From Paracoccus jeotgali (GTDB lineage: Bacteria; Pseudomonadota; Alphaproteobacteria; Rhodobacterales; Rhodobacteraceae), in NCBI RefSeq assembly GCF_002865605.1, contig NZ_CP025583.1:600501-664500 (forward strand): a DNA stretch of 64,000 bases. The letters run 5' to 3'. The position numbers and the translations under genes are program-made. Position 1 is the first letter of the stretch; each line of letters starts with the position of its first letter. The notes beneath the pieces were generated by a model. It worked only from the letters and a program-made list of their open reading frames with translations, was not told the DNA's origin and did no database searches. This document shows, one piece after another, positions 10,901 through 18,684 of the stretch.

Positions 10901-11592
10901 TCGCCTCGGCCGTCAGCAGTTCCGCAGCGGTGCCGGGGCAGGTCGCGCTGACGCCGTTGCGGACCTCGGCCCGGCCGCTGCGCCGCTCTGGCGCGCCGGC
11001 CGCCTCGCCGGAGGCCCCACCGCCTGCCGCCACCGCCAGCACCGCAGCGCCCGAAGGCACGCTTGCCCCCGAACCGCAGGCGGGCCCGTCCAAGCAGGAT
11101 GCCGAGGCCGCCGCGCTGGCCGAGCGCCGCCGCCTGGACGAGGAATTGCAGCGTCAGGCCGAGCAGCGCGCCCGCAGCCGCGCCAGCGCCGACGCGCAGG
11201 CCGAGGCGCAGGCCAAGGCCGCCGCCGAGGCCCGCGCCCGCGCCCAGGCCGAGGCCGAAGCCGCCGCCGCCGCCCGCAAGCGCCAGACCTACCGCCCCCC
11301 CGAGATCGACGAAGAGCCAGAGCTTGCCGCCAACAGCGGCGGAGCCGCCGCAGGCGCGGCGGCGGCCAATGCGACCATCAAGGGCATCGACCTGAACGCG
11401 ACGCAACTGATCGGCACCGTGGGCGCGGGCAAGGCAAGCCGTGGGCTGGTCCGGCTGCGCAACGGCAAGATCGTCACCGTCCGTCTGGGCGACAAGATCA
11501 ATGGCGGCAACATCACCTCGATCGGGAATGGCGGGCTGCAATATTCCAAGGGCGGCCGCGCCTACTCGCTTCCGATCCTGAACGGGCGCTAG
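7993..11592 (+). CDS. very large Ala/Pro-rich single-pass membrane protein with GspL/PilM-like N-domain and PilP/GspC-like C-domain
   Basis: This protein has 1199 residues. Residues 1-175 look like the actin-like cytoplasmic domain of GspL/PilM: IPDDQILYTTLDLP, then an LxxLTPYRVEDLAYDF segment. Residues 180-480 are Ala/Pro-rich. One transmembrane helix lies at about 487-508 (GAALPMVGLLILGLGIAAVM). Residues 510-1030 are again Ala/Pro/Thr/Ser-rich, about 1033-1098 are a charged Ala/Glu/Arg helix, and 1124-1199 form a small beta domain. That last domain (LIGTVGAGKASRGLVRLRNG, then VRLGDKINGGNITSI) resembles the PilP/GspC homology region. The ATG at 7993 was chosen for homology; the frame is open upstream. 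No other secretion or pilus genes are nearby. Function is unknown, and automatic pipelines may mislabel it as an IF-2-like protein. Confidence 0.7.
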   Translation: MNEQTTHVASPREPDFALGFLPDGVQLLRHEKGVWVELGRAAFDADLRGSLGDFVQRLRRADARALALVIPDDQILYTTLDLPVAANTQDALEKGLDGLTPYRVEDLAYDFAPGEAAPGTRVRIAAVARQTLQEAEDFAVRHGFAPERFLAIPQPEQFPRAPDFGGTDLAAAWDQAAAITQAEVEAGAAAEAEPAPVPPTAPANSEAASASASAAGPAAALATAPAAEAKADADPVAEGQSEATPASFSATEPTAQEAAAATAGAAASDATPEAVSAAAPAVAEQPGPASASASSPDGASVPAAKAATRASSAPAAAAEPEASHAPVAAPDRAATPVHGASDLPAAPATRGAVAKPEPPSAPAAATTPLATATAISAPAAAAAPSISRISRHHHSVAAAEKPPTAPMPELVNAGSIVLPGDAPAPRPHTPPEPAPAASPEPEVAMAQEKPLPSRAQHFHERVEAARKTRPLGAAPARTAPARPGRAGLGAALPMVGLLILGLGIAAVMIREPSQDAAAPVAQIAPQSAAPVAEAPETATAPAPVQFTPATQTAVNASPVPAAPRAQTPAPQPAGTATPETQSATTNTTPSVVRTATSAPAGTVIPAPPVAPNAPAATAPDAPAPQPAIRTTSEVAAAPPAVLPPAAAVNSAVRLIAPSLSRTAQTPTATAAPEATGESAATASTATSEPASAAAPPPRPAEITAADTAAPAATTAATRPKSRPASLTRSTPAATTVSEAPAPATAPRPASRAAETAAPASAAPASTAARSPGAPDSATLRRSARPQTAPPRSAPARASAVPDPRPAVPRSPQPYENRSQPEPSGTRPPPKPSAALILPSGRPDIRFSLFTQQGHAAMLARLQTPLTPHHVQTLPQIRLAQARPSRRPTQTDDAVSSAVAEAVATSRPAARASTAAPAAAGTPAATPQTAPTGPLRRSALPLARPSGLAGASGASTAGMSPATSAAVEAAIASAVSSSAAVPGQVALTPLRTSARPLRRSGAPAASPEAPPPAATASTAAPEGTLAPEPQAGPSKQDAEAAALAERRRLDEELQRQAEQRARSRASADAQAEAQAKAAAEARARAQAEAEAAAAARKRQTYRPPEIDEEPELAANSGGAAAGAAAANATIKGIDLNATQLIGTVGAGKASRGLVRLRNGKIVTVRLGDKINGGNITSIGNGGLQYSKGGRAYSLPILNGR

Positions 11593-11598
11593 CGGCGC

Positions 11599-13491
11599 AT
11601 GTCCGATTTTCTGCTCGTCGCGACAGTCTTCCTGTTCACGATGATCGTCGCCGTGCCGCTGTCGACGCGGATGGGGCTGGGGTCGGTGCTGGGCTATCTG
11701 ATGGCCGGAATCGTCATCGGCCCGGTCCTCGGCGTGGCCGGGCGCGAGATGAACGACCTGCAGCATTTCGCCGAGTTCGGCGTGGTGATGATGCTGTTCA
11801 TCATCGGGCTCGAGCTTGAACCGAGGGCGCTGTGGGGGATGCGCAAGCGGCTGATCGGGCTGGGCGGGGTGCAGATCCTTGGCACCACGGGGCTGATCTT
11901 TGGCCTGGTCATGGCGGCGGGGCAGGAATGGCAGGTGGCGCTGGCGCTGGGGATGATCCTGTCGGTCAGTTCGACCGCGATCGTGCTGCAGACGCTGTCG
12001 GAAAAGAACCTGATGCGCTTTCGCGGCGGGCGCGATGCTTTCGCTGTGCTGCTGACGCAGGATATCGCGGTCATCCCGATGCTGGCGCTGATGCCGCTGC
12101 TGGCGCGCTCGCCGGGGCAGGCGGCGGCGGGCGAGGATTCGGTGGGCGATGCCTTCATGTCGCAATTGCCGGGCTGGGCGGCGGCGCTGGTTATCGTGGC
12201 GGCCATCGCGACGGTGATCCTGATCGGCATGTATGCGATCCGGCCGCTGTTCCGCTTTGTCCACAGCGCGCGGCTGCGCGAGATGAACACCATCATGGCG
12301 CTGTTTATCGTCGTGGGCATCGCCTCGCTGATGAGCTTTGTCGGCCTGTCGCCCGCGCTCGGGACCTTTCTCGCCGGGGTGATGCTAGCCGGGTCCGAGT
12401 TCCGGCACGAGCTGGAAAGCCAGATCGAGCCGTTCAAGGGGCTGCTGCTGGGGCTGTTCTTCATCACCGTCGGCGCGAGCATGGATTTCGGGCTGTTCGC
12501 CGAGATGCCGGGGCTGGTCATTGCCGCGACTCTGACGCTGATCCTTGCCAAGGCGGGGGTGCTGCACCTGATCGCGCGCTTTGTCGGGATGGCGCCGCGC
12601 GACCGGTCGCTGTTCACGCTGTCCTTGGCGCAGGCGGGTGAGTTCGGGTTCGTGCTGATCTCGTATTCGGTGGCGCTGAACGTGCTGCCGGACCGGCTGG
12701 CGCAGGGGTTCCTGCTGGTCATCGCCATGTCGATGCTGGCCACGCCGCTGCTGTTCATCGCCAATGACGCGATCTCGCGCCGGCTGGCCGAGGCATCGGC
12801 CGAGAATCTGGACCGGATCGAGCCGATCAACGAGGATCGCCCCGTCATCATCGCGGGCATCGGGCGGTTCGGGCAGGTGGTCAACCGGCTGGTGACCTAT
12901 GCCGGGCTGAAGACCACGATCCTCGACCACGATCTGAAGCTGATCCAGACCATGCGCCGCTTTGGCTTTCAAGGCTATTTTGGCGATCCGACCCGGCCCG
13001 AGATCCTGTCGGCGGCCGGCATCGACAAGGCGCAGATCATCGTCGCCGCGATGGACAGCCCCGACAGCAACGTCAAGCTGGTCAAGTTCGCCCGCGAAAA
13101 ACGCCCCGATATCAAAATCATCGCCCGCGCCCATGACCGCTTTACCGTCTATCGGCTATATGCGGCAGGGGCCGATCACATCGTCCGCGAGATGTTCGAT
13201 TCCAGCCTGAGGGTCGGGCGCTATGTTCTTGAAAACGCAGGATTTTCGGAATACGAGGCGCATGAGGCCGAGGCGATCTTCTACAAGATCGACCGGGCCA
13301 GCCTGCGCGATCTGGCGCAGCTGTGGAATCCCGACATCCCGACCGAGCAGAACGAGGCCTATAACGCCCGCACCCGCCAGATCAACCAGCAGCTCGAGGC
13401 GGCGCTGACCGAACGATTTGCCCACGGACCCGCCGCCGGGCCGATCAAGCCCGATGAGGAGATCGAGCCGGAAGACCTGCTGGACAATTAG
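11599..13491 (+). CDS. Kef-type K+/H+ antiporter (CPA2 family) with TrkA-N domain
   Basis: This protein has 630 residues. The N-terminal two-thirds is a multi-pass CPA2 exchanger (about 12 hydrophobic segments; LGYLMAGIVIGP and LTQDIAVIPML are typical). Next comes a Rossmann RCK/TrkA-N domain from about residue 412 (IIAGIGRFGQVVNRL) and a C-terminal cytoplasmic tail. It is the KefB/KefC type, which exports K+ in exchange for protons, usually gated by glutathione adducts or NAD(H). It starts six bases after the preceding gene and is likely co-transcribed with it. Confidence 0.93.
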   Translation: MSDFLLVATVFLFTMIVAVPLSTRMGLGSVLGYLMAGIVIGPVLGVAGREMNDLQHFAEFGVVMMLFIIGLELEPRALWGMRKRLIGLGGVQILGTTGLIFGLVMAAGQEWQVALALGMILSVSSTAIVLQTLSEKNLMRFRGGRDAFAVLLTQDIAVIPMLALMPLLARSPGQAAAGEDSVGDAFMSQLPGWAAALVIVAAIATVILIGMYAIRPLFRFVHSARLREMNTIMALFIVVGIASLMSFVGLSPALGTFLAGVMLAGSEFRHELESQIEPFKGLLLGLFFITVGASMDFGLFAEMPGLVIAATLTLILAKAGVLHLIARFVGMAPRDRSLFTLSLAQAGEFGFVLISYSVALNVLPDRLAQGFLLVIAMSMLATPLLFIANDAISRRLAEASAENLDRIEPINEDRPVIIAGIGRFGQVVNRLVTYAGLKTTILDHDLKLIQTMRRFGFQGYFGDPTRPEILSAAGIDKAQIIVAAMDSPDSNVKLVKFAREKRPDIKIIARAHDRFTVYRLYAAGADHIVREMFDSSLRVGRYVLENAGFSEYEAHEAEAIFYKIDRASLRDLAQLWNPDIPTEQNEAYNARTRQINQQLEAALTERFAHGPAAGPIKPDEEIEPEDLLDN

Positions 13492-13512
13492 GCCGGGGCG
13501 GCACGAGCGGAC

Positions 13513-13539
13513 AAAAAAAGGGCCGCATCGCTGCGGCCC
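13513..13539 (-). terminator. Rho-independent terminator of carD
   Basis: Read on the minus strand, an 8-bp GGGCCGCA/TGCGGCCC stem with a 4-base loop is followed by seven T residues. It lies 24 bases past the carD stop. Confidence 0.9.
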
Positions 13540-13563
13540 CTGTTCACCAGTTCCCGAGAGGGA

Positions 13564-14073
13564 TCAGGCGGCGCGGGCCACCAGCACCTCATCGACCTTT
13601 TTCTGCGCGCCAGCAGCGTCGATGCCACCCACGGCGGCCACTTCGCGGGTCAGGCGGTCAAGCGCGGCTTCGTAAAGCTGACGCTCGGAATAGGATTGCT
13701 CGCGCTGATCGTCGCTGCGGTGCAGGTCGCGCACGACCTCGGCAATCGCCAGCAGATCGCCCGAGTTGATCTTTTGTTCATATTCCTGCGCGCGGCGCGA
13801 CCACATGGCGCGCTTGACGCGGGCCTTGCCTTTCAGCGTCGTCAGCGCCTGTTCGACCAGATCGGGGCTGGCCAGTCCGCGCATGCCGATCTCGGTGGCG
13901 CGGGCGGTGGGGACACGCAGCGTCATCTTGTCCTTCTCGAACGAGATGACAAACATTTCCAGCTTCATGCCGGCGACTTCCTGCTCGTCGATCGATACGA
14001 TCTTGCCGACGCCATGCGCCGGGTAGACAACGAAATCATCGGGACGAAATTCGGACTTCTTGGCCTTGGGCAT
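13564..14073 (-). CDS. carD: CarD-family RNA polymerase-binding transcription regulator
   Basis: This protein has 169 residues. The N-terminal CarD/TRCF RNA-polymerase-interaction fold (FVVYPAHGVGKIVSID) is followed by a helical DNA-contacting domain (RAMWSRRAQEYEQKI). CarD binds the RNAP beta subunit and stabilises open complexes, notably at rRNA and housekeeping promoters of alphaproteobacteria. The start at 14073 has an AAGGA site; the open frame extends 16 codons further without homology. A private terminator follows, and fdxA lies upstream on the same strand. Confidence 0.95.
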   Translation of the reverse strand: MPKAKKSEFRPDDFVVYPAHGVGKIVSIDEQEVAGMKLEMFVISFEKDKMTLRVPTARATEIGMRGLASPDLVEQALTTLKGKARVKRAMWSRRAQEYEQKINSGDLLAIAEVVRDLHRSDDQREQSYSERQLYEAALDRLTREVAAVGGIDAAGAQKKVDEVLVARAA

Positions 14074-14409
14074 TCCAGTTCCTTCCATACGACACCCTCG
14101 GCTGCCTGGGGGCGGTGGCACAAAAGACCTTCCGGCGGGGAACGACCCCTTCCGCAGGTCCGGCTTTCAGTGCTGACATGCCATCGGGCAGACGATGGTC
14201 TTCCTTTTCTTCAAGGCGAGAGAGGGCGCTCGCCCGGATGTTGATGCCGGAAGCATACCACAAAAACGGGTCTGAAAGAAGGGTTCTGGTGGAGCAGCGG
14301 AAAGAGCGGCTAAGAAGCCGTAAAACCGAACCAGATCAACCGACTGGCGCCGCATCCTCGATTCGCCGGGGCCGCCCACTGGCGGCCACCCGACAGAATC
14401 GCTATGGCG
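14074..14409. other. 336-base non-coding region between fdxA and carD
   Basis: No convincing gene lies here. The 70-codon minus-strand frame at 14167-14379 has no recognisable protein features. The region presumably holds the carD promoter and 5' leader. It includes a shorter, A/T-richer stretch around 14250-14340 than the flanking genes have. Confidence 0.5.
14252..14280 (-). promoter_or_regulatory. possible sigma70-type promoter for carD
   Basis: On the minus strand, TTCTTT and TATGCT are separated by 17 bases about 180 bases before the carD start. The -10 element is good and the -35 weak. A long leader would result. Confidence 0.3.
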
Positions 14410-14748
14410 TCAATCGCCCTCGCCGGGGTTCGGGCTGAAGTATTTTTCCAGCTTGCCAGGCACGCCGTCCATTTCCTCATGGCCGGGCATGGGGTCTTTC
14501 TTGCGCGTGATGACCGGCCATTGTTCGGCGTATTTCCGGTTCATCTCGACCCAGGGCTCCATTTCCGGTTCGGTATCCGGGCGGATCGCGTCGGCGGGGC
14601 ATTCCGGCTCGCAGACGCCGCAATCGATGCATTCGTCCGGGTGGATGACGAGCGTGTTCTCACCCTCATAGAAACAGTCGACCGGGCACACCTCGACGCA
14701 ATCGGTATATTTGCACATGATGCAATTGTCGGTAACGATATAGGTCAT
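14410..14748 (-). CDS. fdxA: 7Fe ferredoxin FdxA
   Basis: This ferredoxin has 112 residues. The N-terminus has the 3Fe-4S/4Fe-4S cysteine pattern of Azotobacter-type FdI (C9, C12, C17, C21 in [18 protein letters not shown]). A second cluster motif follows in [13 protein letters not shown], then the long C-terminal extension typical of the family. It acts as an electron carrier in the cytoplasm. The start at 14748 gives the family N-terminus [10 protein letters not shown]; upstream codons in frame are not conserved. Confidence 0.96.
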   Translation of the reverse strand: MTYIVTDNCIMCKYTDCVEVCPVDCFYEGENTLVIHPDECIDCGVCEPECPADAIRPDTEPEMEPWVEMNRKYAEQWPVITRKKDPMPGHEEMDGVPGKLEKYFSPNPGEGD

Positions 14749-14839
14749 GCTCGTGGTTCCCTGGCCGTCGCCCTTCACCTAGACCCCAAGCCCTCGGCTT
14801 TCAACCCGTCTTGCGCCGGTTTTGCTGGCTGCGACGGCG

Positions 14840-15706
14840 TCACGCAGCGGCAAAACCCTGCCGGACCGCCGCTTCTGCCTGCCGCGACAGGGACTTGCGG
14901 TCATGCCCCGCGACCGGGATCGGCGGGTGCAGCGTCACCTGCGCCCGACCCTGACGCGGGGCGGACAGCACGCTGAGCAGATGCGGGCCAAGCGCCATGT
15001 CGCCCCACCAGCCGTAAAAGCGGGGATCGGCGCCGGCGGGCGCGTGATAGCGCAGCGTGACCGGCTGGATGGCAAGGCCCTGCGGCATGTCGGGCGCCAG
15101 AAAGCCCTGAAACAGCGTCGGGCGAAAGGGCAGGACGCGCTGCCCGTCGGACGAGGTGCCCTCGGGGAAGAACAGCAGGCGGTGGCCGGCGCGGGTGCGG
15201 GCGGCGAACTGGGCCGCCTGTTCGCGGGCCAGGCGGGGGTCGCGGGCCACGAAATGCGTGTCGGTGACGCGGGTCAGGATGTTGATGCCGGGCCATGACG
15301 CGACCTCGGACTTGGCGACGAAGAACACCGGCATGGCGGCGTTCAGCACCAGAATGTCCAGCCAGCTGGCGTGATTGGCGACCACCGCGCCCGGCCCGCG
15401 CATGGGCTGGCCGAACCGGCGCCAGCGAAGGCCGATGACGAACAGCACGGCGCGGCAGACGGCCTGGACAAAGGGGCCGGTGACCGGGCGGCGCAGCCCG
15501 GTGAAGGGCCGCTCGATCAGGCGCAGCAGCATCAGCAGCGGCACGCCCAACCCCAGCACCAACACCGCCGGCACCCCCCGCCGCACGACGCGCAGCCAGC
15601 CAGGCACCGTGACCGGCGGCAGGTCCGGCGGCGGCGCGCCCTGCCATGTCGGCCCCGCCGCAGCCTGCGGCCCCGCCGCGGCGCGGCTCAGCTCTTGGTC
15701 TGCCAT
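14840..15706 (-). CDS. olsA: lyso-ornithine lipid O-acyltransferase (PlsC family)
   Basis: This 288-residue 1-acyl-glycerol-phosphate acyltransferase-like enzyme has a hydrophobic helix near residues 32-52. The catalytic NHASWLD box (HxxxxD) and the FPEGTSSDG box are both present. Directly behind olsB it would add the second acyl chain to lyso-ornithine lipid, giving a phosphorus-free membrane lipid. The start codon lies inside the end of olsB (19-base overlap), strong evidence for coupling. General PlsC activity towards lysophosphatidate is the alternative. Confidence 0.87.
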   Translation of the reverse strand: MADQELSRAAAGPQAAAGPTWQGAPPPDLPPVTVPGWLRVVRRGVPAVLVLGLGVPLLMLLRLIERPFTGLRRPVTGPFVQAVCRAVLFVIGLRWRRFGQPMRGPGAVVANHASWLDILVLNAAMPVFFVAKSEVASWPGINILTRVTDTHFVARDPRLAREQAAQFAARTRAGHRLLFFPEGTSSDGQRVLPFRPTLFQGFLAPDMPQGLAIQPVTLRYHAPAGADPRFYGWWGDMALGPHLLSVLSAPRQGRAQVTLHPPIPVAGHDRKSLSRQAEAAVRQGFAAA

Positions 15707-16473
15707 CGCGCGGTGTAGAACTTGCGGTGCCGCTCCGACATGGCGACGGTATCCATCAGCATCAGCACATCGGTGGTGTTGAAGGGGCGGTCCAGAAACG
15801 CGCCCTCGCCGACCTGCCCGCCAAGACGCAGATAGGCCTTGATGATCGCCGGCATGGCCAGCATTGCCGCGCGCCGGTCCAGATCCTCCGGCGGCAGCAG
15901 GTCCATCCGCTGATAGCCCGCTTCCAGCGCCACCGGGCGCAGTTCCGGCGGGGCGAGGTGGTGGTGGTGCAGCCAGGACAGCGGTTGCGCCAGCGGCGCG
16001 GGGTCGGTGCCGTGGAACGAGGCGACGCCGAATAGGATCTCGACCCCGCGCGACAGCACATATTCCGACAGCGCGTTCCACATCACGAAAACGCCCGCGC
16101 CGCCGCGATAATCGGGCAGCACGCAGGACCGCCCCAGTTCCAGCAGCGACCGGCCGGTGGCCTTCAGCCGCGTCAGGTCATATTCGCTGTCGCAATAGAA
16201 GCGCCCGAAATCGGCCGCGCGGTCGCCGGGCAGCAGGCGATAGACGCCGACGACATGGTCCAGCGTCGCCTCGTCCCGGCGGCGGTCGATCAGCACCAGA
16301 TGATCGACGATGGCGTCGAACTCGTCACGTTCCAGCCGCGCCTGATGGTCGACCATGACGCCGTCGCCGCCCAGCTCTTCGACAAAGACGCGATAGCGCA
16401 GGCGCTGCGCGCCCAGCAGATCGGCCTGGGTCTTGGCCAGCCGCACGTCGAAAAAGCTTGTGTCTGGGGTCAT
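15688..16473 (-). CDS. olsB: L-ornithine N(alpha)-acyltransferase
   Basis: This 261-residue GNAT-fold protein belongs to the OlsB/hemolysin-like acyltransferase family. Family features include RLRYRVFVEELGG near residue 24, DHLVLID, GVYRLLPGDRA, LELGRSCV and the C-terminal AYLRLGGQVGEGAFLD. It transfers a 3-hydroxyacyl group from ACP to ornithine, the first step of ornithine-lipid synthesis. The start at 16473 removes a non-conserved 54-codon extension. It forms an operon with olsA and is divergent from chpT. Confidence 0.92.
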   Translation of the reverse strand: MTPDTSFFDVRLAKTQADLLGAQRLRYRVFVEELGGDGVMVDHQARLERDEFDAIVDHLVLIDRRRDEATLDHVVGVYRLLPGDRAADFGRFYCDSEYDLTRLKATGRSLLELGRSCVLPDYRGGAGVFVMWNALSEYVLSRGVEILFGVASFHGTDPAPLAQPLSWLHHHHLAPPELRPVALEAGYQRMDLLPPEDLDRRAAMLAMPAIIKAYLRLGGQVGEGAFLDRPFNTTDVLMLMDTVAMSERHRKFYTARWQTKS

Positions 16474-16670
16474 GAACCTGCCTGTGGCGAAACCTGCCGC
16501 CTGTCTATGGGAAGGCGGGACCGCAATGCAACTGGGCGGGCGGGATTGGGGCGGACGCGGGAAGGCGAATTGACTCTCGCTAAAGTTGTAATCATCCTGA
16601 CACGGCTGCAACGCGCGATTCCGCGCCTCGCGCAAGCCGAGCTTTGGCCCAACGAACGAAAGGCCCCGCC

Positions 16671-17333
16671 ATGACCCAACACACCGCCGCCGAGTTCATG
16701 CCCGACACCCATGCGCCCCCGACCGAGCTTGCGGCACGGATCGGCGCGCTCGTCGGCTCGCGGCTGTGTCACGACCTGATCTCGCCCTTGGGCGCGATCG
16801 GGAACGGGGTCGAGCTGCTGCAGATGGCCGGGCAATGGCCGGGGCTGCAGGCCAGCCCCGAAATGGCGCTGATCGGCGACGCGCTGACAGCGGCGCGGGG
16901 GCGGATCACGCTGTTTCGCGTGGCCTTCGGGGCGAGTTCCGGCGCGCAGCGGATGAGCCAGGCCGAACTGCTGGCGCTGCTGGACGACATGCAGCGGGCA
17001 GGGCGGCTGCGGATCGTGCTGGACGCGCCCGGCGATCACGGAAGGGGCGAGGTCAAGCTGCTGATCCTGGCGCTGATGTGTCTGGAAACGACGATGCCAT
17101 GGGGCGCAAGGGTGCAGATCCGCCAGCAGGGCGCCGACTGGACCCTGACCGCGCAGGCCGAGCGGGCGCGGCCCGACACGGCGCTGTGGGGCTGGCTGGA
17201 CGCGCCGCAGGCCGGGCTGCCGACGCCGCCTGCGGCCGAGGTGCATTTCCCGCTGCTGGGGCTGACGGCGGCCGAGATGTCGCGCCGGGTCAGGTGGCAG
17301 TTGAGCGAGACCGGGGCCGAGATCGGGTTCTGA
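16671..17333 (+). CDS. chpT: histidine phosphotransferase ChpT-like
   Basis: This protein has 220 residues. LCHDLISPLGAIGNGVELL contains the phospho-accepting His (H34) in the DHp-like helix. The C-terminal half is a degenerate HATPase-like domain without ATP-binding motifs, as in ChpT. In alphaproteobacteria ChpT passes phosphate from CckA to CtrA and CpdR; in Rhodobacteraceae this relay controls motility and gene-transfer-agent genes rather than viability. The start at 16671 has an AAAGG site nine bases upstream. It stands alone, divergent from olsB. Confidence 0.88.
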   Translation: MTQHTAAEFMPDTHAPPTELAARIGALVGSRLCHDLISPLGAIGNGVELLQMAGQWPGLQASPEMALIGDALTAARGRITLFRVAFGASSGAQRMSQAELLALLDDMQRAGRLRIVLDAPGDHGRGEVKLLILALMCLETTMPWGARVQIRQQGADWTLTAQAERARPDTALWGWLDAPQAGLPTPPAAEVHFPLLGLTAAEMSRRVRWQLSETGAEIGF

Positions 17334-17381
17334 AAGGCGTCCGGCGCGTGCTGAAGCGCGCCCTAGCCCTCGGGCCGCCGA

Positions 17382-18677
17382 TCAGTCCCGGATCGCGCCG
17401 TCGCCGGTGACGATGTATTTGAAGCTGGTCAGCTGTTCCGCCCCGACCGGGCCGCGGGCGTGCATCTTGCCAGTGGCGATGCCGATTTCCGCACCCATGC
17501 CGAACTCGCCGCCATCGGCGAACTGGGTCGAGGCGTTGCGCATCAGGATCGCGCTGTCGAGCCGCTGAAAGAACCGTGCGGCGGTGTCGTCATTTTCGGT
17601 CAGAATCGATTCGGTGTGGCCGGACCCAAAGCGCCTGATATGGGCGATGGCCTCATCGACACCGTCGACCAGTTTCGTGGCAATGATGCTGTCCAGAAAC
17701 TCGCGTCCGAAATCGTCGGGCTGGGCCGGGACGGTGCCGGGGATCTGGGCCAGCGCGCCCTCGGCCCGGACCTCGACACCGGCATTTAGCAGCGCACGCA
17801 GCAGAAGATCGCCGTGGCGGTCGTAGAAGGCGCGGTCGATCAGCAGACATTCCGCCGCGCCGCAGATCCCGGTCCGGCGGGTCTTGGCGTTCAGCACCAC
17901 CCGCAGCGCCTTTTGCGGATCGGCGTCGGCGTCGGCATAGACATGGCAGACGCCTTCCAGATGGGCAAAGACCGGCACGCGAGCCTCGGACTGCACGAGA
18001 CCGACGAGCCCCTTGCCGCCGCGCGGGATGATGACGTCGATCAGCCCTTGCGCGCGCAGCATCGCCGCGACCACGGCACGGTCGCGGCTGGTGACAAGCT
18101 GGATCGCGGCCTCTGGCAACTGGGCCTGACGCAGACCTTGCACCATGCAGGCATGGATCGCGCCAGAGGACTGGATCGAATCGGACCCGCCGCGCAGGAT
18201 CACCGCATTGCCCGATTTCAGCGCCAGCGCACCGGCATCGGCGGTGACGTTTGGGCGGCTTTCATAGATCACGCCCAGCACGCCAAGCGGCGTCGCCACG
18301 CGCTGGATATGCAGCCCGTTGGGCCGGTCCCACTCGGCCAGCACGCGGCCCACGGGGTCGGGCTGCTGGGCGATGGCGCGCAGGCTGTCCGCGATACCGC
18401 GCAGACGCTCGGGCGTCAGGCGCAGCCGGTCGATCATCGCGGGCGACATCTGACGATCCTCGGCGCGGGCCAGATCGGCGGCGTTCGCGGTCAGGATTTT
18501 TTCCTGATCGGCGTGCATGGCCTCGGCTGCGGCCAGCAGGGCGTCGCGTTTGCTTTCGGCGGTGGCGCAGGCCAGTTCGGCCGCGGCCGCGCGGGCGGCA
18601 TGGGCCATGTCCTCGATCAGCGTCCGTGCGGCATCCTCGCCGGTGGTCTGTTCGTCCATATCCGCCGCGCCTTTCAT
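17382..18677 (-). CDS. proA: glutamate-5-semialdehyde dehydrogenase
   Basis: This 431-residue enzyme reduces gamma-glutamyl phosphate in proline biosynthesis. The conserved segments are [29 protein letters not shown], the PRGGKGLV loop, and the catalytic-Cys region [15 protein letters not shown]. The first ATG has AAGG five bases upstream; an in-frame ATG six codons later is possible. It starts only seven bases after the pgk stop, an unusual partner, since proA normally follows proB, which is absent here. Confidence 0.95.
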   Translation of the reverse strand: MKGAADMDEQTTGEDAARTLIEDMAHAARAAAAELACATAESKRDALLAAAEAMHADQEKILTANAADLARAEDRQMSPAMIDRLRLTPERLRGIADSLRAIAQQPDPVGRVLAEWDRPNGLHIQRVATPLGVLGVIYESRPNVTADAGALALKSGNAVILRGGSDSIQSSGAIHACMVQGLRQAQLPEAAIQLVTSRDRAVVAAMLRAQGLIDVIIPRGGKGLVGLVQSEARVPVFAHLEGVCHVYADADADPQKALRVVLNAKTRRTGICGAAECLLIDRAFYDRHGDLLLRALLNAGVEVRAEGALAQIPGTVPAQPDDFGREFLDSIIATKLVDGVDEAIAHIRRFGSGHTESILTENDDTAARFFQRLDSAILMRNASTQFADGGEFGMGAEIGIATGKMHARGPVGAEQLTSFKYIVTGDGAIRD

Positions 18678-18684
18678 GCCAGCC

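Noticed and set aside
9097..12264. Minus-strand open frame of about 1055 codons antisense to the large Ala/Pro-rich gene and the antiporter gene
   Set aside because: It is extremely Arg-rich with no domains and mirrors the third-base G/C bias of the plus-strand genes.
14167..14379. 70-codon minus-strand frame between fdxA and carD
   Set aside because: No ribosome-binding site and no protein-like composition; it lies in the carD leader/promoter region.
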